A stretch of 11,940 nt of DNA from Phycisphaerae bacterium. GTDB lineage: Bacteria > Planctomycetota > Phycisphaerae > UBA1845 > UTPLA1. The DNA is taken from NCBI GenBank assembly GCA_016935885.1, contig JAFGQA010000287.1, forward strand, positions 1 through 11,940. The letters run 5' to 3'. The notes beneath the pieces were generated by a model. The model did no database searches. It was not told the origin of the DNA and saw only the letters and a list, made by a program, of their open reading frames with translations. Each line of letters begins with the position of its first letter. Positions within the stretch are counted from its first letter, which is position 1. Both the position numbers and the translations under genes were made by a program. Shown in pieces: positions 7,297 through 11,940 of the stretch.

Positions 7297-7578
7297 ATGC
7301 GAGGTTATGTGCTTGCTTTCCGACCCGCCACCGGAGATGGAACGATCGTCACCGATGCCGGAGAGGCGGTCAAGTTCACCGGCGGCGGTAGGTACGCGGA
7401 GTTGCACGGAGGAGATATCGTGTCCTTTCAGGTGGGCCCGGGTGAGGGCCGACTTGGGGGAGCCAACGCGTGCGACATCGAGGTCGTGCAGAAATGGTCC
7501 GACAGCCTGACGGCGTCCCAAGACCCCGTGGTTCGGGAATTGTACTCGACGCTGGACATGGACAGCCCCGTCCATTAG
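7297..7578 (+). CDS. Small cold-shock-domain-like protein (93 aa)
   Basis: The first 65 residues follow the beta-strand rhythm of a cold-shock (OB-fold) domain: MRGYVLAFRPATGDGTIVTD, then GEAVKFTG, then LHGGDIVSFQVGPGEG and GANACDIEVV. These align with the CSP pattern GxVxxF..xGxGxIxxD, VFVHxxx, LxxGqxVxFxvxxgxkGxxAxxV. The RNP1 aromatic motif (KGFGFI) is replaced by TGDGTI and the RNP2 FVH by VKF, so nucleic-acid binding, if any, must differ. A 28-residue tail (KWSDSLTASQDPVVRELY) follows. An AGGAG site lies about 10 nt before the ATG. The TAG stop abuts a repeat element starting at 7578. Family assignment is by pattern, moderately sure. Confidence 0.72.
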   Translation: MRGYVLAFRPATGDGTIVTDAGEAVKFTGGGRYAELHGGDIVSFQVGPGEGRLGGANACDIEVVQKWSDSLTASQDPVVRELYSTLDMDSPVH

Positions 7579-7678
7579 CAGCCCGTGGCAAAACTGTGGC
7601 ACGGGCGCCAAAGCCGGTGGTTTTCACGGTCAGGAACGGCGTTTCCGAACCACTGTTTTCCCTTTCACCACGGGCTGT
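7578..7678. repeat. Repeat family A, copy 1 (about 101 bp)
   Basis: Ends are inverted: GCAGCCCGTGGCAAAA at the left, and CCACGGGCTG at the right. The reverse complement matches 11842-11940 at roughly 90% by eye, differing mainly in a 10-bp block after ACCGGC. Starts at the last base of the preceding stop codon. Non-coding, palindromic, REP/MITE-like. Confidence 0.85.
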
Positions 7679-7702
7679 CAGAGCAGTTCACGCTTGCCTG
7701 TG

Positions 7703-7758
7703 ACTCTGGCACGGGTGCCGGAGCCCGTGAATCCACCGCCGAGACGGCGGTGCCACAG
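7703..7758. repeat. Repeat family A, degenerate partial copy
   Basis: Contains CACGGG/CCCGTG and CACCGCC-gagac-GGCGGTG hairpins. The segment CCACCGCCGAGACGGCGG, followed by TGCCACAG, corresponds to CCACCGGCGAGAAGCCGG, followed by TGCCACAG, in the copy at 11842-11940, same orientation. The copy is incomplete. Confidence 0.55.
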
Positions 7759-7818
7759 GTGCATCCGACCGTGAAGTGCTCTAGTAGGTCGCACGGCGTC
7801 TGGGGCCCGTGACAGTCT

Positions 7819-7907
7819 GGGCGGGCGCCACTGTTCTCCTGTCAGCGTGTATGCCGCGTGCCCCCACCGGAGAGGCCGCACGGGCGGACAAGCCGCCCGT
7901 GGCACCC
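7819..7907. repeat. Repeat family B, copy 1 (direct)
   Basis: About 90 bp with the same order of motifs as 7931-8050: GGCGGGCGCCACTG, GTGTATGCC, then the 8-bp-stem hairpin ACGGGCGG-acaag-CCGCCCGT and GGCACCC. The first hairpin (ACTGGCAG/CTGCCAGT in copy 2) is degraded here. Copy-to-copy spacing is about 112-115 bp. Confidence 0.75.
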
Positions 7908-7930
7908 ATCATCGGGTGCACGACAGTTTA

Positions 7931-8050
7931 GGCGGGTGCCACTGGCAGCTTGCCTGCCAGTGTGTATGCCCACGCGCCCAGCGGAGAGACCGCACGGGCG
8001 GACAAGCCGCCCGTGGCACCCAGAATCGAATGCCGCCGGAAGTGTCACGG
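7931..8050. repeat. Repeat family B, copy 2 (direct)
   Basis: Two perfect 8-bp hairpins, ACTGGCAG-cttgc-CTGCCAGT and ACGGGCGG-acaag-CCGCCCGT, then GGCACCCAGAATCGA and AGTGTCACGG. Its reverse complement matches 10612-10733 along nearly the full 120 bp. Non-coding REP-doublet-like unit. Confidence 0.85.
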
Positions 8051-8091
8051 ACCCCCCATCATCGAACGCCACCGGAAGTGCCAGGGACCCC
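8025..8091. repeat. 36-bp direct repeat, two units
   Basis: ATCGAATGCCGCCGGAAGTG (from 8025) and ATCGAACGCCACCGGAAGTG (from 8061), each ending in CA(C/G)GGACCCC. The first unit overlaps the right end of family B copy 2. A trace of the same unit (CATCATCGGGTGC) follows family B copy 1. Together with the preceding entries it accounts for most of the gene-free stretch 7579-8118. Confidence 0.6.
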
Positions 8092-8118
8092 GGCGTGTGG
8101 TTCACCCACCGGGGTCAC

Positions 8119-8148
8119 TTGAGCAATGGGAGCCCCGCCTGCTATACT
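8119..8148 (+). promoter_or_regulatory. Extended -10 promoter of the substrate-binding-protein gene
   Basis: TTGAGC (8119-8124), an 18-nt spacer, and TGCTATACT giving TATACT at 8143-8148 with the TGn extension. It lies immediately after the repeat cluster and about 57 nt before ATG 8206. A good match for a housekeeping promoter. Confidence 0.65.
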
Positions 8149-8205
8149 GCCCGGTCGGTGCGTACATTTGGTATCTATGGCATCGATGTTCCTGGAGGCA
8201 GGCAG

Positions 8206-9120
8206 ATGGCGCGCAGGTTTTTTGCAGTACTCGGTCTTTCCTTGCTCGTGATCGGATCAACCGCCGGTTGTCAACATGGCGCCGCCGCTACCGCCGATGC
8301 CACGATCGTCCAGATTGGCTCGACCAAGGCGCCGGGCCTGTTCGGCCCGCCTGCCGAGTTTTGCGCCCTTCATCCGCGGCTCGAGGAATGCTTGGGGAAG
8401 CCGGTGTACTTCCGCGTTCAGCCGGACGGTCCCGCTCTGGCGATGCAACTCGAGCAGGGCAACATCGCCTACGCGATCTTGTCCGCCACCGAATACGCGG
8501 CAATCGAGGATCCGAGCAAGCTGACGTTGCTCGCATCGGGCGTCAACGCGCTGGGCAAGACCTCGCGCAAGGCCTACGTGGTCGTCAAGGCGCACTCGCA
8601 CGTGAAGACCATTCTAGACTGCAAGGGCAAGCGATTCGCGTTCGGCACCTACGGCGACCTTCTCACGGACGTCGCCGTACAACGCGACCTGGAAGAAGCT
8701 GGCGTTCCAGTGAAGAACCTGCTGACGGAGATCCTGCCGCCGCCGGTTGCCTTTGACGGCCGGCTCTACCTCAAGAGTGACGTCGCAAAGACGATCGCCA
8801 ACGACATCACCGTCAACGCCGGCGTCATCGACGAGGTCTATTACGAGAGCATGCCCGACACCGGTGGAAACCTCATTACCGGTCCTTCCAAGGACCAGTT
8901 CAAGATCGTCGGCGAGACCGTCGCCGTACCGGAGATGGTGGTTGTCGCCGGACCCGCCGCCGAGTCCACCCTCACGCAGAAGCTGAAGGACTATCTGCTC
9001 AACAAGGTCAAGGGTGACGAGAACGTTTGCCAGCAGCTCGGCGTCAAGGCGTTCGCCCCGGCCGACAAGGGAGCGTACGATGCTGCTCGGAAACTGCCGA
9101 CCAAGCGGCAGTTTCCGTAA
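8206..9120 (+). CDS. PhnD/SsuA-type substrate-binding lipoprotein (304 aa)
   Basis: Periplasmic solute-binding protein of an ABC-type importer. The signal peptide (MARRFFAVLGLSLLVIGSTA) ends in the lipobox STAGC, with C22 as the lipid anchor. The body follows the phosphonate/sulfonate-binding pattern: VQIGSTKAPGL, then LGKPVYFRVQPDG and QGNIAYAILSATEYAA (first lobe), YVVVKAHSHVKTILDCKGKRFAFG (hinge/second lobe) and TDVAVQRDLEEAGV. The length is typical. ATG 8206 has TGGAGG 7 nt ahead; the longer frame to 7858 is repeat DNA. No permease or ATPase gene adjoins it, so its ligand and transporter are unknown. bioY follows after 63 nt on the same strand and may be co-transcribed. Phosphonate itself should not be assumed; this family binds diverse ligands. 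Confidence 0.9.
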   Translation: MARRFFAVLGLSLLVIGSTAGCQHGAAATADATIVQIGSTKAPGLFGPPAEFCALHPRLEECLGKPVYFRVQPDGPALAMQLEQGNIAYAILSATEYAAIEDPSKLTLLASGVNALGKTSRKAYVVVKAHSHVKTILDCKGKRFAFGTYGDLLTDVAVQRDLEEAGVPVKNLLTEILPPPVAFDGRLYLKSDVAKTIANDITVNAGVIDEVYYESMPDTGGNLITGPSKDQFKIVGETVAVPEMVVVAGPAAESTLTQKLKDYLLNKVKGDENVCQQLGVKAFAPADKGAYDAARKLPTKRQFP

Positions 9121-9183
9121 CTGGGTCCCTCGTCGAATCACGGCGTGACGACACCTATGTGAACCGAACCGGAGATCATCACC

Positions 9184-9747
9184 ATGCGTACTTTCGGCGA
9201 CCTTGTGTGCCCGGACGTAGTCCGGCGCGGCGTGCTCATTCGCGACAGTGCGCTCGTATTGGCGGGAAGTATGCTGGTAGCGCTTTGCGCGAAGATCCAA
9301 GTGCCGATGGCCCCGGTCCCGATCACGCTGCAAACGTTCGCGGTCCTGCTCGTCGGGGCCGCGCTGGGGAGTAGGCGAGGCGCGTTGGCGCTGGTCGCCT
9401 ACCTGTTGGAGGGCGCGGGCGGCCTGCCGGTGTTTGCCGGCCCGTCGCCGGGCCTGATGTCCTTCGCCGGTCCGACAGCGGGATACTTGCTTGCGTTTCC
9501 CATTGCTGCGTTTGTGGTGGGCTATCTGGCGGAGCGAGGCTGGGACCGGCGGTTCACAACTGCGATCGCCGCGATGGGCGTCGGGCAGGTGATCATCCTG
9601 GCACTCGGGTTCGGTTGGCTGGCGATGTTCGTCGGCGCGAAGGCGGCGTACGCGACAGGCGTGGCGGTGTTTGTGCCGGGCGACGTGCTGAAGATTCTGC
9701 TTGCCGCGACTGCCCTGCCCGCTGCATGGCGGCTGGCCAGAAACTAG
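9184..9747 (+). CDS. bioY: BioY, biotin-specific S component of an ECF transporter (187 aa)
   Basis: Integral membrane protein that captures biotin. Family motifs are present in order: PMAPVPITLQTFAVLLVG (41-58), EGAGGLPVFAGPSPG and SFAGPTAGYLLAF (76-105), and VFVPGDVLKI (162-171). About six hydrophobic helices, and the length fits. No ecfA or ecfT gene is nearby, so it either uses a shared energising module elsewhere or acts alone, as reported for some BioY proteins. GGAG lies about 9 nt before the ATG. No BirA-type operator is visible in the 63-nt gap to the binding-protein gene. The TAG stop lies inside the left end of a palindromic element (9743-9876), so the last residues may have been altered by its arrival. 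Confidence 0.95.
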   Translation: MRTFGDLVCPDVVRRGVLIRDSALVLAGSMLVALCAKIQVPMAPVPITLQTFAVLLVGAALGSRRGALALVAYLLEGAGGLPVFAGPSPGLMSFAGPTAGYLLAFPIAAFVVGYLAERGWDRRFTTAIAAMGVGQVIILALGFGWLAMFVGAKAAYATGVAVFVPGDVLKILLAATALPAAWRLARN

Positions 9748-9876
9748 TGCCGCGTTTCACAGGAAACGCGACTACGATTGCTGGACCGAGAATCCCTTCT
9801 CGGTCCTGAAGCCTGTGCCGAGAAAGGATTCTCGGCAGAGCGTACAGTCGTTCTATTCGTGAAACGCCGTACTAGT
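9743..9876. repeat. 134-bp palindromic element with 18-bp ends, overlapping the bioY stop
   Basis: The ends ACTAGTGCCGCGTTTCAC (9743-9760) and, reverse-complemented, ACTAGTACGGCGTTTCAC (9876-9859) match at 16 of 18 bases. Inside are two perfect 9-bp hairpins, GACCGAGAA-tccc-TTCTCGGTC and TGCCGAGAA-agga-TTCTCGGCA, near-inverted copies of each other, so the whole element can form a branched cruciform. ACTAGT provides the bioY stop. Alternatively ACTAGTGCC at 9743-9751 and 9871-9879 may be a 9-bp target duplication. It may double as a transcription barrier, although no T-tract is seen. Confidence 0.75.
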
Positions 9877-9897
9877 GCCCCGACATCACAAGCCATC

Positions 9898-9956
9898 GCG
9901 TCCAAGATTCTCCGACCTCAGTCGAGGGGTCCGCTCACAGGGTGTGCGTAGCTGCC
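9898..9956. repeat. Repeat family C, copy 1 (about 59 bp)
   Basis: Aligns without gaps to 11784-11842 at roughly 70-75% by eye: GTCCAAGA, then a CGAC-ctca-GTCG hairpin, GGGGT, CGCTCA and a final TGCG(T/C)AGCT. Lies directly after the palindromic element and before the ribosome site of the next gene. Confidence 0.6.
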
Positions 9957-10021
9957 TTCACGGCGAGATGGGGTCCTGCTCCAGCACCGCTACGGCGGGC
10001 CTGCCCTCAGGAGGCGGACGA

Positions 10022-10504
10022 ATGCCTGCACGCTCGCCCACGCTTAAGGGACCCGCGAAACGCGGGCCGAGCCTCCTATTGCTCGTTGCCGGCCTCCTGC
10101 TCCCTGTGTCCGGCCTTGGTTGTGGCCCGGAGCCGGTCCAGGTGGACCTGTCTTCGACGCCGATTCGCTTTGTCATCGACCACAAGGGCTGGCCCAGACC
10201 CTTCTGGTGGCCCCGCGTGACGGAGTTTGCGATTGCCGATGGTCAGAACGACCTGATCTGGCAGCTTGAGTCCTCCAATCCCGACGGAGAACTGGCCCAT
10301 CGGTTGGCGTTCGTTTACGGCCGCGTGCCGCCGGGCTTCTGCCAGGTGTTCCCGGCGAGCGATGCAGTCCCGGCGAGCCTGGAGCGCGGTCAGACATACT
10401 ACGTTGCGGCCGGGGGACCCAGGGCCTTGTACCGGATGGCATTCTCTCCGCAGGTTGAGGCCCTGGAGATCATGCACCCAAGGCGCCAGTCGGCGCCCCC
10501 GTGA
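10022..10504 (+). CDS. Small exported protein of unknown function (160 aa)
   Basis: I do not recognise the family. The N-terminus is basic (MPARSPTLKGPAKRG) followed by a hydrophobic run (SLLLLVAGLLLPVSGLGC); C34 could be a lipid anchor, but the residue at -3 is Gly, so the lipobox is poor and ordinary signal cleavage is possible. The body contains a Trp-rich segment (WPRPFWWPRVTEFAI), IWQLESSNPDGE and VYGRVPPGFCQVFPA, then GQTYYVAAGGP and MAFSP near the C-terminus, suggesting a compact beta domain. ATG 10022 has a perfect AGGAGG (10009-10014) 7 nt upstream; the frame to 9875 covers repeat C and is rejected. A frameshifted copy of its last third lies at 10797-10967. Confidence 0.82.
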   Translation: MPARSPTLKGPAKRGPSLLLLVAGLLLPVSGLGCGPEPVQVDLSSTPIRFVIDHKGWPRPFWWPRVTEFAIADGQNDLIWQLESSNPDGELAHRLAFVYGRVPPGFCQVFPASDAVPASLERGQTYYVAAGGPRALYRMAFSPQVEALEIMHPRRQSAPP

Positions 10505-10611
10505 TCAGAGCCTGTGTGAAGACAGGCGTGTGTCGTACTCCGTCCGTGGTAAGGTGAAGCCTTATTCTCATCCTCAGGGGTCTTCACCTCCTGCGAGATC
10601 GAGTTCGGGGC

Positions 10612-10733
10612 CCGTGACACTTGCGGCGACGTTCGATTCTGGGTGCCACGGGCGGCTGCCCGCCCTTGCGGTTTGTCCGGTGGGCGCATCGGGCGTACAC
10701 ACTGGCAGGCAAGCTGCCAGTGCCACCCCGCCG
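10612..10733. repeat. Repeat family B, inverted copy
   Basis: Reverse complement of the 7931-8050 unit along its full length: GTGACACTT, TTCGATTCTGGGTGCCACGG, GCACACACTGGC-type hairpin ACTGGCAG-gcaag-CTGCCAGT arms (read here as ACTGGCAGGCAAGCTGCCAG), then GCCACCCC. The first hairpin's loop and stem are altered (GGGCGGCTGCCCGCCC). Lies 108 nt after the 10022-10504 gene. Confidence 0.8.
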
Positions 10734-10745
10734 TAGCCCTGCGCC

Positions 10746-10798
10746 GGGTGCGACGGGTGGCTTGTCCGCGCGTGCGGTCTGTCTGATGGGTCCATGGG
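10746..10798. repeat. Repeat family B, truncated inverted copy
   Basis: GGGTGCGACGGGTGGCTTGT, then CCGCGCGTGCGGTCTGTC, match the left half of the inverted unit with scattered substitutions. The copy stops abruptly where similarity to the 3' end of the 10022-10504 gene begins, so it marks an insertion or recombination junction. Confidence 0.65.
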
Positions 10799-10967
10799 GA
10801 TTCTACCAGGTGGCTCCGGAGGGCAACGCGTTTGGAGGGCAATGCGGCCCCGGCACGCCTGGATCGCCGTCAGACACACAATGTTGCGGCTGGGGAACCC
10901 AGGTCCCCGTACTGGATGGTGTTCTCTCCACCGCTTGACGCCCTGAAGTCTATGCACCAAAGGCGTC
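10797..10967 (+). pseudogene. Frameshifted 3' remnant of a duplicate of the 10022-10504 gene
   Basis: DNA from about 10797 aligns with about 10332-10500. In frame, APARLDRRQT, VAAGEPRSPY and MVFSPPLDAL correspond to VPASLERGQT, VAAGGPRALY and MAFSPQVEAL (about 25 of 45 residues identical by eye). The upstream part (GFYQVAPEGNA against GFCQVFPASDA) is in another frame. The shift is explained by a 16-bp tandem duplication, GGAGGGCAACGCG at 10818 and GGAGGGCAATGCG at 10834; removing one copy restores gap-free alignment. The signal peptide and first ~100 residues are missing, replaced by a truncated family B repeat. No ribosome site is evident. Confidence 0.8.
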
Positions 10968-11052
10968 GATCCGCGTCACATCGCTCGGTCCGGTTGCAGA
11001 CACTTGTCGCAGGTGCGCCCCTGGTTCCTGTCCGCTGAATCACGACGTGCCA

Positions 11053-11274
11053 TCAGAACAACGGATAGATGAACGGCCCAGCCGCCGGATTGGACACTAG
11101 CAGCATCAGGAGGCCCAACACCGCGATGACCAGGAGCATCGGCAGGAGCCACCATTTCTTGTTGTGCTTCAGGAAACCCCAAAACTCCGCCAGCAGCCCG
11201 ACGCGATCGCCTTCGGCCTCGCGGGCGAATGTCTCATGATCATTGTCGTGTGTCGCATCGTCGTCTTCGCTCAT
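11053..11274 (-). CDS. DUF5989-family small membrane protein (73 aa)
   Basis: An acidic cytoplasmic N-terminus (MSEDDDATHDNDHETF), then the family core LLAEFWGFLKHNKKWWLLP (about 27-45), one transmembrane helix (about 43-62) and the conserved end SNPAAGPFIYPLF. DUF5989 proteins occur next to SxtJ-type membrane proteins and often to carbamoyltransferases, in polysaccharide or natural-product loci; the function is unknown. It starts 18 nt after the SxtJ-like gene ends, on the same strand, so the two form an operon. A GAGG about 11 nt before the ATG is the only ribosome site. Small size and the single TM suggest an accessory subunit of the SxtJ-like protein (inference). Confidence 0.88.
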   Translation of the reverse strand: MSEDDDATHDNDHETFAREAEGDRVGLLAEFWGFLKHNKKWWLLPMLLVIAVLGLLMLLVSNPAAGPFIYPLF

Positions 11275-11292
11275 GGCGGTTCAATCCTCGGT

Positions 11293-11736
11293 TCAGAACT
11301 GTCGAAAATAGCGTTTCACGTCGGCCGGTGGCTCTCGTTGTACCCAGTAGGTCGTGGCCGACGGATCGAACTTCCGGGTCATCGCATCGCGACCGATGAT
11401 CTTGAACACGATGCCGACCGGCGTGAGCACCAGATAGAATACGATCGCCATCACGACATGGGAAACCACGACGCCGATTGGGAAAAACACCACCGACATC
11501 AGCACGTATAGCGGTCGCAGGAGCTTTGGTGCCGCCGCCGCGCAGGACCCGCAGTACACTGCCAGGACCAACAGCACATATCCCGTCGTGTGACCCGTGC
11601 CTTCGGACAGCGGGGAGAAGATCAGCTTCTGCCAGTATGCCAGCGCGGCGACGGCAGGGAACACAACCAGGCCGGTCAGGCCAAACAGCCGCAGGGTTCG
11701 CGGCGACGGATTCAAGTCGAGCTTGGCGGTTGTCAT
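11293..11736 (-). CDS. SxtJ-family membrane protein (147 aa)
   Basis: Polytopic inner-membrane protein named after SxtJ of the cyanobacterial saxitoxin cluster; biochemical function unknown. Hydrophobic segments lie at about 17-36, 51-68 and, as a long pair, 76-115, containing RPLYVLMSVVFFPIG and FYLVLTPVGIVFKIIGRD, followed by the polar tail motif TTYWVQRE that is typical of the family. Length is normal. The start ATG 11736 is preceded by GAGGA. In saxitoxin clusters sxtJ lies beside the carbamoyltransferase sxtI and a tiny ORF sxtK; the DUF5989 gene downstream fits that arrangement. No carbamoyltransferase is seen within the 204 nt left upstream, which instead hold repeat elements. Any partner would lie beyond the window or is absent. 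Confidence 0.9.
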   Translation of the reverse strand: MTTAKLDLNPSPRTLRLFGLTGLVVFPAVAALAYWQKLIFSPLSEGTGHTTGYVLLVLAVYCGSCAAAAPKLLRPLYVLMSVVFFPIGVVVSHVVMAIVFYLVLTPVGIVFKIIGRDAMTRKFDPSATTYWVQREPPADVKRYFRQF

Positions 11737-11783
11737 TGCTTCCTCACTGCCTTTGACTCTACGATGCGAAGTAGTCGCGCATT

Positions 11784-11842
11784 GGGTCCAAGAGCCCCCG
11801 ACCTTGGTCGGGGGGTACGCTCAAACGGCCTGCGCAGCTACC
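11784..11842. repeat. Repeat family C, copy 2
   Basis: Counterpart of 9898-9956, here with an almost perfect hairpin CCCCCGACCTTGGTCGGGGG (9-bp stems). Its right end abuts the family A element beginning at 11842. It lies upstream of the SxtJ-like gene, whose promoter must therefore be in or near repeat DNA. Confidence 0.65.
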
Positions 11843-11940
11843 AGCCCGTGGCAAAAGGGAAAACAGCGGTTCGGAAACGCCGTTCCTGACCGTGAAAACC
11901 ACCGGCGAGAAGCCGGTGCCACAGTTTTGCCACGGGCTGC
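11842..11940. repeat. Repeat family A, copy 2 (inverted relative to copy 1)
   Basis: CAGCCCGTGGCAAAAGGG at the left and TTTTGCCACGGGCTGC at the window edge form terminal inverted repeats. An internal CACCGGC-gaga-aGCCGGTG hairpin is present. Nearly identical to the reverse complement of 7578-7678. It may extend past the window. Confidence 0.85.

Noticed and set aside
7819..8050. CRISPR array
   Set aside because: Only two direct copies of a long (about 100 bp) hairpin-rich unit, without short uniform spacers or cas genes.
7858..8205. 116-residue N-terminal extension of the binding protein
   Set aside because: Translates family B repeats; the lipoprotein signal, TGGAGG site and promoter fix the start at 8206.

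Overview
The window is GC-rich bacterial DNA with canonical Shine-Dalgarno sites. It holds eight or nine convincing genes, widely spaced, among intergenic DNA that is unusually rich in palindromic repeats. The gene set suggests a Planctomycetota-like or other large-genome environmental bacterium: an SxtJ/DUF5989 membrane pair, a DUF433/DUF5615 toxin-antitoxin pair, orphan Cys-rich lipoproteins, low gene density, and REP-like repeats carrying GTGGCACGGGC/GCCCGTGGCA. That placement is inference; no rRNA or tRNA is present to confirm it.

Layout. (1) 1-2360, minus strand: an unrecognised membrane-anchored protein (56-1021), then structured intergenic DNA, then a DUF433 antitoxin and DUF5615 PIN-like toxin overlapping by ATGA (1705-2312). 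The TA promoter has a perfect extended -10 (TGGTATAAT), followed at once by a tandem CGTTGT half-site. The same half-site, as a perfect 9+9 bp palindrome, lies just downstream of a candidate -10 for the 56-1021 gene. (2) 2545-5199, minus strand: complete clpB disaggregase, 884 aa. (3) 5200-7578, plus strand: a structured intergenic region, a sigma70-like promoter, a Cys-rich putative lipoprotein, a long palindrome with an intrinsic terminator, and a small divergent cold-shock-domain-like protein. (4) 7578-8100: a gene-free repeat cluster. (5) 8119-9747, plus strand: an extended -10 promoter, a PhnD/SsuA-type substrate-binding lipoprotein and the biotin S-component bioY. (6) 9743-11052: a 134-bp palindromic element whose end supplies the bioY stop codon, a small exported protein, inverted copies of the repeat-cluster elements, and a frameshifted 3' remnant of the small exported gene. 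(7) 11053-11736, minus strand: the SxtJ/DUF5989 pair, followed by two further repeat elements running to the window edge.

The most distinctive content is the repeat landscape. Several separate families of short imperfect palindromes (about 60-130 bp) recur on both strands, often abutting each other or gene ends. One family interrupts a duplicated gene. No transposase or RAYT gene is visible here, so they look like non-autonomous elements mobilised from elsewhere. Functionally the genes are a loose mix (proteostasis, cofactor uptake, TA, envelope proteins) rather than one pathway. The testable regulatory hypothesis is that the DUF433 antitoxin shares an operator with its downstream neighbour.
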